This document shows, piece after piece, positions 17,640 through 24,028 of a stretch of DNA of 64,000 nt (position 1 is the stretch's first letter; each line of letters opens with the position of its first letter). The stretch spans positions 1,302,001 through 1,366,000 of the forward strand of contig CAWFPS010000003.1 of assembly GCA_963817905.1 (NCBI GenBank), read 5' to 3'. The notes below the pieces were generated by a model. The model was given only the letters and a program-made list of their open reading frames with translations. It did no database searches and was not told the DNA's origin. This stretch comes from VRUE01 sp963817905 (GTDB lineage Bacteria > Actinomycetota > Thermoleophilia > Solirubrobacterales > 70-9). A program made the position numbers and the translations under genes.

Positions 17640-19062
17640 TAGCTACCGTGATTCCGTTTTCGGTGGCGGTGAAAAGGCACTGGAACACGCCCGGCACGTC
17701 GCCGGCCTGCAGCGTGTAAATCGCCGACGTCTTTCCGGGGGGGATCGTGCCCGAGGCGCCCGTGACCGGCGCGCCGTTGCGATACCACTGGTAGCCGATG
17801 GTGAAGGTTTCGCTGGCGCCGCCCCACCCGCTGGCCGAGCACCACATTTCCGTGCCGTTGAGTTCAGGGCTACCGACATTGGTGCTCCTGTTGGGGATCG
17901 CGCTCGCGTAGGGGGAGACGACCACGGGCTGGTGGGAGGTCTGGGTCGAGCCGCCGTTGGCGTTCAGCTTCGTGACCTGGCACTGCACCGGCTTGCCGGC
18001 GTCGGCGGCCACCGTCGTATAGGTATTGGTGGTGGCTCCCGGGCCGGTGGAGGGAGCGCCGTTGGTCAGCCACCGGTAGTTGGTCGTGGTCGCCGCGTCG
18101 GGGCTGGCACAGGTGAGTTCGGTTCCGACCGGGGAGCTGAGGCCTTTGCTTAGCGAGTACTGAGAACCGCTGTGGCCAAAGTTGTTGACTTTACCGTCGA
18201 CACTCAGCTGCGGCACGTCGCGCTCGGCGAGATCGCCGGTGAAGGTCACCGTCCAGGGCCCGCCGGGGGGGCCGCTGACGCCGACGTCGCCGGGGTCGAT
18301 GGTGGTGAGGCCCTCCAGCGCGCTCTGCACCGCTGCGGCAGCGGCGCCGGCCGCAATCGGGGGCGTCTGAAGGCCGTCGAAATCGAGCATGAACTCACCG
18401 TCGACGCCGGGGTCGAGGCTGACCGTCTGCACCTCGTTCGTGCCCGGCACGTCGCCGGGGTCGCCGGCCTTGACCACATCCCAGCCGAAGGAGCGAACGA
18501 AGGCCCCGGTCCCCGTGTACTCGTTCACACGGTTGTTGCCGGCGTCGGAGACGTAGACGTTGCCGGTGTCGGGGTCGACGGCGATCGCCTGGGGGCTGCT
18601 CATCGAGCCGTTGCCGGAGACGGCGCCGTTGCCGGCGGAGGCGAGGGCGGCCTGACACTCCGAGGCCACGGTGCAGATCTCGTAGTCCTTCGCCGCGGCG
18701 TCTCCCACGTCGCCCGCGCCGCCGCTCTTGACCACGTCGGCGCCCCAGGCCGAGACGAAGTTCCCTTCGGCGTCGAAGCGCTGAACGCGGTTGTTTTTAG
18801 TATCGGCGACGTAGATGTCGCCGGGGCCGCCGGGGCCGACGCCCGTCGAGTTGACGGCGACGTCGCGCGCCCCGCTCAGTTCTCCGCCGGGGTTGGTGTT
18901 GCCGTTCTGGTCGTCGGTGCCGAAGTAATCGGCCGCTTCCTTGGAGGCAAAGGCCGGAGCGGCAAGCAGGCAGACGGCGAGGGCGATCGCCAAGAAGGCG
19001 GCGGCCCATAGACGGAAGCCCTTGTGCCTGGTGGCTGAAGAGCGCTGCTGCTTACCGGTCAT
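17640..19062 (-). pseudogene. Secreted beta-propeller protein, 5' part upstream of the insertion sequence
   Basis: This is the beginning of the gene continued at 12473-16041. The ATG at 19062 (MTGKQQRSSATRH) is preceded by GAAGGGAAG and leads into a signal peptide (AAFLAIALAVCLLAAPAFAS). NHL repeats follow (GDIYVADTKNNRVQRFDAEG, GNVYVSDAGNNRVNEYTGTG), then Ig-like/Ig-associated segments with single cysteines (NYRWLTNGAPSTGPGATTN, GYQWYRNGAPVTGASG). The frame runs into the insertion sequence after ENGITVAT and stops 13 codons later in the element, giving a truncated exported product of about 480 residues. Together the two parts would encode roughly 1,660 residues. Confidence 0.85.
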
Positions 19063-19170
19063 CCTCCGCACTTCCCTTCTCCGCTTATTCGAGCGTGCTG
19101 TCAAGGCAGGTGTTGTCGACGTCGACTCCCCAAGGCGACAGCTGTCCCCTGGGGAGCCGACGAAAGGTGC

Positions 19171-19896
19171 TTATCCGGTTACCGCCCAGAGGCCGTTGCC
19201 CAGACAATTGCCAGTCGGGCATGTGCCGACGAGAGTGGCGCCGTTAGGAGTGACCGCGTGACCGGGCGGAAAGGCCCCCGGATCGCGGGCTTCCACGGTG
19301 GCAGAGGCGAATACGGAGTGAGCGAAGCCGTAGACGCAGAACTTGCCGGATTCGGCACGGGGAATTCCCCCGACCACGCCCGGGCAGCCGTTCGCTGCGT
19401 CGCTGCCATAGCTTGTTGTGCCTCCAACGCCTGGAACGAAGACGAAAGTGGGCGCCGGGCTGACTTGAATGCCGAAGCTGACGCTGTCTTCCTTTGTTTC
19501 TCCTTCTGGCAGAATGTCATTGGTCAAACTCGTGGCATATGTCCCGGTCAGCGTCGCTTCGGGAGGCAGCGTGCCACCGGCGGCCCACGGTTCGCCTTCC
19601 GGCCCTTCGGGACCTTGCGGGCCCTGTGCGCCGGTGTCGCCCTTGGGGCCCTGGGCTCCGGCGGGTCCGGTCGGGCCTGCGGGGCCTGCCGGGCCGGCGG
19701 GGCCGGTCGCTCCCTTGGGGCCGCGCGGGCCGCGCTTGGCCTTGCCCTTCTTCTTCTTGTGCTGCTTGCCCGAGCTCGAGGCGAGCGGGCCGACGCCGTT
19801 GGTGGAGGCGTAGGCGCCGCCGACCAGAGCGGCGACGAGAGCAACGACGGCCACGATCAGGCCGGCCTTGCCGAACGGTTCGGTTATGCGTCTCAT
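19171..19896 (-). CDS. Collagen-like exported protein
   Basis: A 241-residue protein. Residues 1-31 form an N-terminal membrane or signal segment (GLIVAVVALVAALVGGAYAS). After a Lys-rich stretch (KQHKKKKGKAKRG) there are 16 uninterrupted Gly-X-Y triplets with collagen-like composition (GPKGATGPAGPAGPAGPTG, GPQGPEGPEGEP), then a globular C-terminal domain of about 130 residues with four cysteines. Bacterial collagen-like proteins form trimeric stalks on the cell surface; the C-terminal domain may set trimerisation. The start is supported by GGAGAGG 9 bases upstream. It stands alone, divergent in function from its neighbours, and has an unusual leader (19906-19996). Confidence 0.88.
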   Translation of the reverse strand: MRRITEPFGKAGLIVAVVALVAALVGGAYASTNGVGPLASSSGKQHKKKKGKAKRGPRGPKGATGPAGPAGPAGPTGPAGAQGPKGDTGAQGPQGPEGPEGEPWAAGGTLPPEATLTGTYATSLTNDILPEGETKEDSVSFGIQVSPAPTFVFVPGVGGTTSYGSDAANGCPGVVGGIPRAESGKFCVYGFAHSVFASATVEARDPGAFPPGHAVTPNGATLVGTCPTGNCLGNGLWAVTG

Positions 19897-19905
19897 AGTG
19901 CGTTA

Positions 19906-19950
19906 CCTCTCCTGTAGTGGGTGACTGACTGCTCCCTCTCGCAGGAGAGG
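19906..19950 (-). promoter_or_regulatory. Switch-like leader hiding the Shine-Dalgarno of the collagen-like gene
   Basis: In the minus-strand message CCTCTCCTG (19950-19942) can pair with CAGGAGAGG (19914-19906), which contains the Shine-Dalgarno for the ATG at 19896. The same 5' segment can instead form a local hairpin CCTCTC-CTGC-GAGAGG (19950-19935) that would leave the Shine-Dalgarno free. The two folds exclude each other, as in translational switches. Confidence 0.5.
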
Positions 19951-19967
19951 GGATGTACGGAAGCTGT

Positions 19968-19996
19968 GGAGCCCGGCGCCCCGGCCGCCGGGCTCC
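19968..19996. terminator. G+C-rich hairpin in the leader of the collagen-like gene
   Basis: GGAGCCCGGCG and CGCCGGGCTCC pair over 11 bases around a 7-base loop, directly upstream of the switch-like leader. It could be an attenuator or part of the leader structure. Confidence 0.45.
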
Positions 19997-20394
19997 CCGG
20001 CGCCGTCGGCCAGGGAGAGCAGGCGGCCGCCGCTTTTGCCAAGCCGGTGGTGTTGTCCCGTTTCACTGCGATACCTCTCCCTTGATTTCCCTGGCGGCCC
20101 TTCCCGGGGGCCTTGCGTACTTCTCGTTTCCCTGACTGTCTGCCCGATGGAAGGAGTTCCTAGAAAGTGCTCTCTGTACCGGCCAGCTCGGCCAGTGAAG
20201 CACCCTGTGACGGAACTGTCAAGTGAAAGTTCCCAAAAGAAAAAAAGCGTTCCTAGAGGCGTTCCCTGGAGGGATAGAGGAGTACCGAAAGGTGCCACCA
20301 GAGAATTTGCTTTGGCGGCACAGAGACGGCACCTTTGTCACCCACGTGTATCGCCGGATTCCCTAGCGTCGGGGCTGCCGCGAGAGCGGCGGTC
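19997..20394. other. Long intergenic tract with repeated GTTCCY motifs
   Basis: No convincing gene is seen on either strand. GTTCCT or GTTCCC occurs at 20156, 20229, 20249 and 20261, with the second and third exactly 20 bp apart. An inverted repeat (AAAGGTGCC at 20288-20296, GGCACCTTT at 20328-20336) is also present. The tract probably holds the promoter and operators of the collagen-like gene. Confidence 0.4.
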
Positions 20395-20465
20395 GCCCCC
20401 GCCGGTGGACGCCGGCTCCCGGTATCGCAACTGGGGAAGAGAAGGTTCGATTCCTTCCGGGGGCG
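20395..20465 (+). other. tRNA-like sequence, degenerate
   Basis: GCCCCCG (20395-20401) pairs perfectly with CGGGGGC (20458-20464), and a textbook T arm lies just inside: GAAGG-TTCGATT-CCTTC at 20441-20457. The 71-base span is close to tRNA length. However, the D arm is not canonical, and the anticodon stem CCGGT/ACTGG encloses 6 bases rather than 7, so no anticodon can be assigned and no CCA is encoded. It may be a decayed tRNA or the trace of an integration site. Confidence 0.35.
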
Positions 20466-20489
20466 CTACACTGCAGTTGCGATATCGGG
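20418..20489. repeat. Inverted repeat enclosing the T-arm-like hairpin
   Basis: CCCGGTATCGCAACTG at 20418-20433 and CAGTTGCGATATCGGG at 20474-20489 are complementary at 15 of 16 positions. The fold competes with the tRNA-like fold because it uses the would-be anticodon arm. Confidence 0.6.
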
Positions 20490-20520
20490 AGCGCAGTTCA
20501 CCGGCTTCCCCGGATTTGCA

Positions 20521-20547
20521 GAGCGGCCCGCCACTGGCGGGCCGCTC
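20521..20547. terminator. Hairpin terminator after the TetR gene at 20560-21219
   Basis: GAGCGGCCCGCC and GGCGGGCCGCTC form a perfect 12-bp stem with loop ACT, 13 bases beyond the stop codon. It could also end a plus-strand transcript from the tRNA-like sequence. Confidence 0.8.
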
Positions 20548-20559
20548 GCATGAACCGCA

Positions 20560-21219
20560 CTATTCGCGAGCAAAGCCGGCGGCCTCCTCACTACCCAGAT
20601 AGGGCGCGAGGATGAATTCGGCGAACTCGGGGAGGAGGTCTTCGAGCTTCGCCGCTTCGCCGGCTGCGACCTTGCGGGAGGCGAGCATGGCGAGGGCGCC
20701 GACCGTCGACTCCTCGGTGGTGGGAGGCAGCTCGCGGGCGGAGGCGGCACGCTCGGCGCGGCCGCGCTCTATGTAGGGGACGGCCTCGTGGACGGCCTCG
20801 TGGAAGCGGGCGGAGACCGCCGGGCCGGCGGCCTGGGACTCGACCAGGCAGAGGCGGGCGAGGTCGGGCTCGGCGGCGAGGAAGGCGAGCACGGCACGGG
20901 TGGCGGCGATTGCCTGTTGGGGCCAGCTCTCGATGCCGGCGGTGGCGTCGCGGGCCAGTTCCTCGACGTGCGCGACCACCACTTCGAAGGCGGCGAGGAA
21001 GCACTCCTCCTTGCCCTCGAAGTTGGCGTAGAAGACGCGGCGGGAGACGCGGGCCTGCTTGGTGATGTCGGTGATCGTCACCGCTCGGTAGCCCTTCTCG
21101 GCGACCGCGGTGGCGAGACCGGCGATCAGGCGCTCGCGCTGGTTGTGCTCCACCTGCTCGCGGGTGAATCCGTGACGGCCCGCCGGGAGGGGGCCGAGGG
21201 TTTCCTCTTCGCCCGCCAT
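20560..21219 (-). CDS. TetR-family transcriptional regulator (array member 1)
   Basis: A 219-residue TetR protein. The N-terminal arm LPAGRHGFTREQVEHNQRER and the helix-turn-helix (ITDITKQARVSRRVFYANFE) match the second half of the fused TetR at 24029-25393. The C-terminal domain ends LLPEFAEFILAPYLGSEEAA, the signature shared by this array. Its start lies 13 bases after the stop of the TetR gene at 21233-21910 on the same strand, so the two are probably co-transcribed. Ligand and regulon are unknown. Confidence 0.92.
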   Translation of the reverse strand: MAGEEETLGPLPAGRHGFTREQVEHNQRERLIAGLATAVAEKGYRAVTITDITKQARVSRRVFYANFEGKEECFLAAFEVVVAHVEELARDATAGIESWPQQAIAATRAVLAFLAAEPDLARLCLVESQAAGPAVSARFHEAVHEAVPYIERGRAERAASARELPPTTEESTVGALAMLASRKVAAGEAAKLEDLLPEFAEFILAPYLGSEEAAGFARE

Positions 21220-21232
21220 CTCTCAGTCGCGC

Positions 21233-21910
21233 TCAGGCCGAGGCGGCGCTCGCGCCGCCCGCCTCGCGCGCCGCTTCCTGCTCGCCGACGAAGGGCCGCA
21301 GGAGGAACTCGAGGGCCTCGGGCAGCAGGGCGCGCAGCTGCTCGACTTCGCCCGCGACCAGGCGCTGGTTGATCACCCAGAGGACGCCTCCGGCGAGGGT
21401 CTCCTCGAGGTTGGCGGGCAGGCTGTCGCCGCGTGGGTTTAGCTTCCGCCCCGGCTGCAGCAACGGCACGAAGCGCTTCATCGCGGCCTCGTGGCGGGCC
21501 GCCGCCTCCGGCCCCGCAGTCGGCGCCTCGACCAGGCAGGTGCGGGCGACGCCGGGGTGCGAGGCGGCGATTTCGAGCAGCGCCCCGAGGCCGGCCCCGA
21601 CCTTGTCGGGCCAGGGCCCGTCTTCGCGGTCGTAGGCTTCCTCGACCACGTAGACGGTGCGCTCGACCGCAGCGTCGAGCAGCGCCAGGAAGGCCTCGTC
21701 CTTGTCCTCGTAGTGCTTGTAGAAGGTCGCGTAGCCGACCCGGGCACGGCGCACCACCTGCTCGATCGTGGTCTCGGCGTAGCCCTGCTCGGCGACCAGG
21801 TCGGCGAGCGCCTCGAGAATCCGCCGCCGCTGGTCGGCCGCGGCCTCGGCACGGCTTACCGGCTCGGGGCCCGGCGGCTGCCGGGAGGCCTTTCCAGGCA
21901 ATGCGCGCAC
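21233..21910 (-). CDS. TetR-family transcriptional regulator (array member 2)
   Basis: A 225-residue TetR protein from a GTG at 21910, chosen because TATCCT lies 6 bases upstream with no Shine-Dalgarno. The DNA-binding part is AETTIEQVVRRARVGYATFY followed by KHYEDKDEAFLALL. The C-terminal domain carries the array signature LLPEALEFLLRPFVGEQEAA. It is divergent from the TetR gene at 21997, with 86 bp between the two starts, an arrangement that usually means shared operators. Confidence 0.9.
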   Translation of the reverse strand: MRALPGKASRQPPGPEPVSRAEAAADQRRRILEALADLVAEQGYAETTIEQVVRRARVGYATFYKHYEDKDEAFLALLDAAVERTVYVVEEAYDREDGPWPDKVGAGLGALLEIAASHPGVARTCLVEAPTAGPEAAARHEAAMKRFVPLLQPGRKLNPRGDSLPANLEETLAGGVLWVINQRLVAGEVEQLRALLPEALEFLLRPFVGEQEAAREAGGASAASA

Positions 21911-21996
21911 GGGGTCAGGATAGCGCTCGTTCCCATTGGTATGAAGGGAGTATATGAAGTGGGGATAGTTCCCAAAGATGGGCTAAGGTACCCCGA
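21911..21996. promoter_or_regulatory. Divergent promoter region of two TetR genes
   Basis: Contains TATCCT 6 bases from the minus-strand GTG (21910) with TTCATA 17 bases further up, and TAAGGT 7 bases before the plus-strand GTG (21997). GTTCCC occurs at 21929-21934 and 21968-21973 and may be operator half sites. Confidence 0.5.
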
Positions 21997-22671
21997 GTGG
22001 ACTCACCACCCACACTGCGCGCGGTCAGGTCTTGGGACGAGGCGGAAATCCCGGCGCGCGCCGCGGACGAGGGAGTGCTGGAAGCGATGCTGCTCACGGT
22101 CGGCGACAAGGGGTACGACGGCGCCACCGTGCAGGAGGTGCTGGAGCGCAGCGGCGTCTCCCGGGATCGCTTCCAGCGCCGCTTCGGCGGCAAGGAGGCC
22201 TGCTTCGCGCGGGCCTACGAGATGGCGGCGGAGAGAATCTGCGCGGAAGTGCTCGAGGCGGGCCGCGAGGCCGAGAGCTGGCGGGCGGGCTTCCGCGCCG
22301 CCCTCGCGGCGCTGCTGCGCACCGTCGCCGAGCAGCCGCTGCTGGCGCGGGCGCTGCTGATCGAGGTGCGCGCCGCCCGCGGCGAGGCCTGGGAGAAGCA
22401 CCAGCAGCTGGTCGAGCGCTTCGCCCGCGCGGTCGACACCGCCCGCCGGCAGCCCGGCGCCCGGATCGCCACCGGCGCGCTCACCGCCCAGTTCGTCGTC
22501 GGCGCGATCGAGGAATCCCTCGCCGCCGAGATCGCCGCCGGCCGCGCCGACACCGTCGAGCGCCTGCTCCCCGACCTCGCCCACCTCGCCGTGCTCAACT
22601 ACTTCGGCGAGGACGAGGCCTGGCTCGAGCTCAGCTCAAGCCAGCTGAGCTCGGTGGAGCCACCTGCTTGA
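21997..22671 (+). CDS. TetR-family transcriptional regulator (array member 3)
   Basis: A 224-residue TetR protein from the GTG at 21997, preceded by TAAGGT 7 bases upstream and no Shine-Dalgarno. The DNA-binding helices are GATVQEVLERSGVSRDRFQR followed by RFGGKEACFARAYEM. The C-terminal domain ends LLPDLAHLAVLNYFGEDEAW, a diverged version of the array signature. It has no downstream partner on its strand; the vapBC locus converges on it 30 bases later. Confidence 0.9.
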   Translation: MDSPPTLRAVRSWDEAEIPARAADEGVLEAMLLTVGDKGYDGATVQEVLERSGVSRDRFQRRFGGKEACFARAYEMAAERICAEVLEAGREAESWRAGFRAALAALLRTVAEQPLLARALLIEVRAARGEAWEKHQQLVERFARAVDTARRQPGARIATGALTAQFVVGAIEESLAAEIAAGRADTVERLLPDLAHLAVLNYFGEDEAWLELSSSQLSSVEPPA

Positions 22672-22701
22672 TCCCATCGCCTACAAAACAGTAGGCGGCT
22701 G

Positions 22702-23106
22702 TCATCCAATTGCCGAGAACAGGCGCAAGTCGGTGCACGAGGCCAGCCGGTCGAAGTCCGCGTCGGCGTGAAGCAAGGGCGCTCCGGTGCGGACGCACGG
22801 AGCGGCGATCAGGCAGTCGAGAGTCTTGCGGATCGTCACTCCCGCCTTGCGGGCCGCGCGGTAGAGCTCGGCGGCGAGGACGAAGTCGTCGAGGCCATCG
22901 AGCCGCAGGATCGGAAACGCGCGCAAGTGGCGCTCGACCGTCCGCGCTTCCCGCTCAGATCGCAATCCCTGCAGGATCTCGGCGAGGATGACGTCGGTCA
23001 GAGCGACCGGTTCCCCCTCTTCGATCAACTCGACGCAGCGCTTGGACTTCGGTGTATCGACGTCATTCAGAACGTCGATCCAGACGCTGGTGTCGACGAC
23101 GATCAC
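22702..23106 (-). CDS. vapC: VapC-family PIN-domain toxin
   Basis: A 134-residue PIN-domain ribonuclease. It starts MIVVDTSVWIDVL with the first catalytic Asp in VDTS. A conserved acidic residue follows in LTDVILAEILQGL, and Asp in TLDCLIAA and LLHADADFDRLA complete the metal site. VapC toxins cut tRNA or rRNA; the target here cannot be told. Its ATG overlaps the stop of vapB by 4 bases, the usual coupled order antitoxin then toxin. All expected catalytic positions are present, so it should be active. Confidence 0.92.
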   Translation of the reverse strand: MIVVDTSVWIDVLNDVDTPKSKRCVELIEEGEPVALTDVILAEILQGLRSEREARTVERHLRAFPILRLDGLDDFVLAAELYRAARKAGVTIRKTLDCLIAAPCVRTGAPLLHADADFDRLASCTDLRLFSAIG

Positions 23107-23300
23107 CGGCGGCCGCGGCGGCTCTCGTCGAGATCACCGGCCCAGCTGACTCGTCCCCGCAGGTCGAGCACCCCGAGGCGCCGGTGACGGGCGACCAGCT
23201 CGCGCAGGGCCATGTCGACCGTCTCGCGCTTGGTGCTGGCGCCGAGCAGGTGCTGCGCCTCGCTCATGACCTCATCGTCGATCTCGATGTTGGTACGCAT
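23103..23300 (-). CDS. vapB: VapB-family antitoxin
   Basis: A 65-residue antitoxin. The N-terminal part MRTNIEIDDEVMSEAQHLLG is a ribbon-helix-helix DNA-binding domain of the VapB/DUF2191 kind (RTNIEIDDxLxxEAxxLxG), followed by KRETVDMALRELVARHRR. The C-terminal tail (DLRGRVSWAGDLDESRRGRR) contains the GDLDE-type segment that usually docks into the VapC active site. The start has TACGAT 7 bases upstream and a 20-bp palindrome over the promoter, consistent with autoregulation. Confidence 0.92.
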   Translation of the reverse strand: MRTNIEIDDEVMSEAQHLLGASTKRETVDMALRELVARHRRLGVLDLRGRVSWAGDLDESRRGRR

Positions 23301-23307
23301 GCGCTAC

Positions 23308-23330
23308 ATCGTACACATAGCGATGTGTAC
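23308..23330 (-). promoter_or_regulatory. vapBC promoter with palindromic operator
   Basis: GTACACATAGCGATGTGTAC (23311-23330) has two 8-bp arms and overlaps the -10 box TACGAT (23308-23313, minus strand), which sits 7 bases before the vapB ATG. This is where a VapB-VapC complex would be expected to bind. Confidence 0.7.
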
Positions 23331-23364
23331 AGCTTCAGTTCGAAGACTGGGGCGGGCGGCTGTT

Positions 23365-23370
23365 TACACT
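23365..23370 (+). promoter_or_regulatory. -10 box of the small-protein/nucleotidyltransferase pair
   Basis: TACACT followed by six bases and the GTG at 23377, a leaderless-type start. Confidence 0.45.
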
Positions 23371-23376
23371 TGCGCC

Positions 23377-23538
23377 GTGGCAGAGAGAGCGCTCACGGGG
23401 GGCATTGACGAACTCGCTCGCGCACGTGCCCTACGGCAAGAGTTGGACAGGCGCGCCTCGATGAGTGAGCGGCTCGCCCGTGCTCATGCCCTCTGCAAGC
23501 AGATGGGCGCCATCAAGGGCGCCGCCTCCGGGCGTTGA
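23377..23538 (+). CDS. Small helical protein, possible antitoxin partner
   Basis: A 53-residue protein from the GTG at 23377 (TACACT 6 bases upstream, no Shine-Dalgarno). The sequence is almost entirely helix-forming: ALTGGIDELARARALRQELD and RRASMSERLARAHALCKQMG, with a repeated LARAxAL heptad-like motif. The stop overlaps the TTG start of the next gene (TTGA), so the two are translationally coupled. I do not recognise the family. Size, coupling and the neighbouring toxin-antitoxin locus make an antitoxin-like role plausible; this is inference. Confidence 0.6.
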   Translation: MAERALTGGIDELARARALRQELDRRASMSERLARAHALCKQMGAIKGAASGR

Positions 23539-24005
23539 CCGAATTCGACCTCCGCGCGCTGCTTGAGGCCCTGCACGATCACGATGTCCAATTCATCGTC
23601 ATCGGCGGGGTCGCTGTCGCCGCTCACGGGTTCGTGCGCGGCACCGAGGATCTCGACCTGGTCCCCGACCCGGACCCCGAAAATCTCAAACGCCTGACCG
23701 CCGCGCTCGCCGCACTCGAATCGACCCTGCCCACCGCGGGAGGACGTCACTTCGACCCCGTCGGCGACGGAGGCGTGATCCGGCGCCGCGGCAATGTCAC
23801 GACCCTGACCAGGTTCGGGGCTCTGGACGTCGTGCAGCGAGCTCAGGGGGTGCCCAGCTATTCCCAGCTGGCGGAGGACGCGGTTGACAGCGATCTCCTT
23901 GGCGTGCCGGTCAGGGTCTGCTCACTCACGCGACTGCGGGAGATGAAGCGGGCTCAGAGCCGCACCCAGGATCTGCTGGACTTGGAGAACCTGCCCGAGG
24001 GCTAG
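23535..24005 (+). CDS. Nucleotidyltransferase-fold protein (AbiEii/MNT-like)
   Basis: A 156-residue protein starting at a TTG that overlaps the previous stop. The sequence VQFIVIGGVAVAAHGFVRGT followed by EDLDLVPDPDPEN is the nucleotidyltransferase core: GG(V/A)AxxxHG, then R-x-T-x-D-x-D with the two metal-binding Asp. The C-terminal half (GVPVRVCSLTRLREMKRAQS, RTQDLLDLENL) has the LxxLxxMK(x)nRxKDxxDL pattern typical of AbiEii-like and related transferases. Such proteins act as toxins by nucleotidylating tRNA or as antitoxins (MntA), usually with a small partner. Here the partner would be the 53-residue protein. Which is toxin cannot be decided from sequence. Confidence 0.8.
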   Translation: MTEFDLRALLEALHDHDVQFIVIGGVAVAAHGFVRGTEDLDLVPDPDPENLKRLTAALAALESTLPTAGGRHFDPVGDGGVIRRRGNVTTLTRFGALDVVQRAQGVPSYSQLAEDAVDSDLLGVPVRVCSLTRLREMKRAQSRTQDLLDLENLPEG

Positions 24006-24028
24006 ACCTAGACCTGAGCCTGGGGCGC

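Noticed and set aside
19903..20298. A 131-codon minus-strand frame
   Set aside because: It overlaps the leader and operator-like repeats, has no family resemblance and no ribosome-binding site.
22775..22800. Short inverted repeat CTCCGTGCG-type in vapC
   Set aside because: Lies in conserved PIN-domain codons with short arms; expected by chance at this G+C content.
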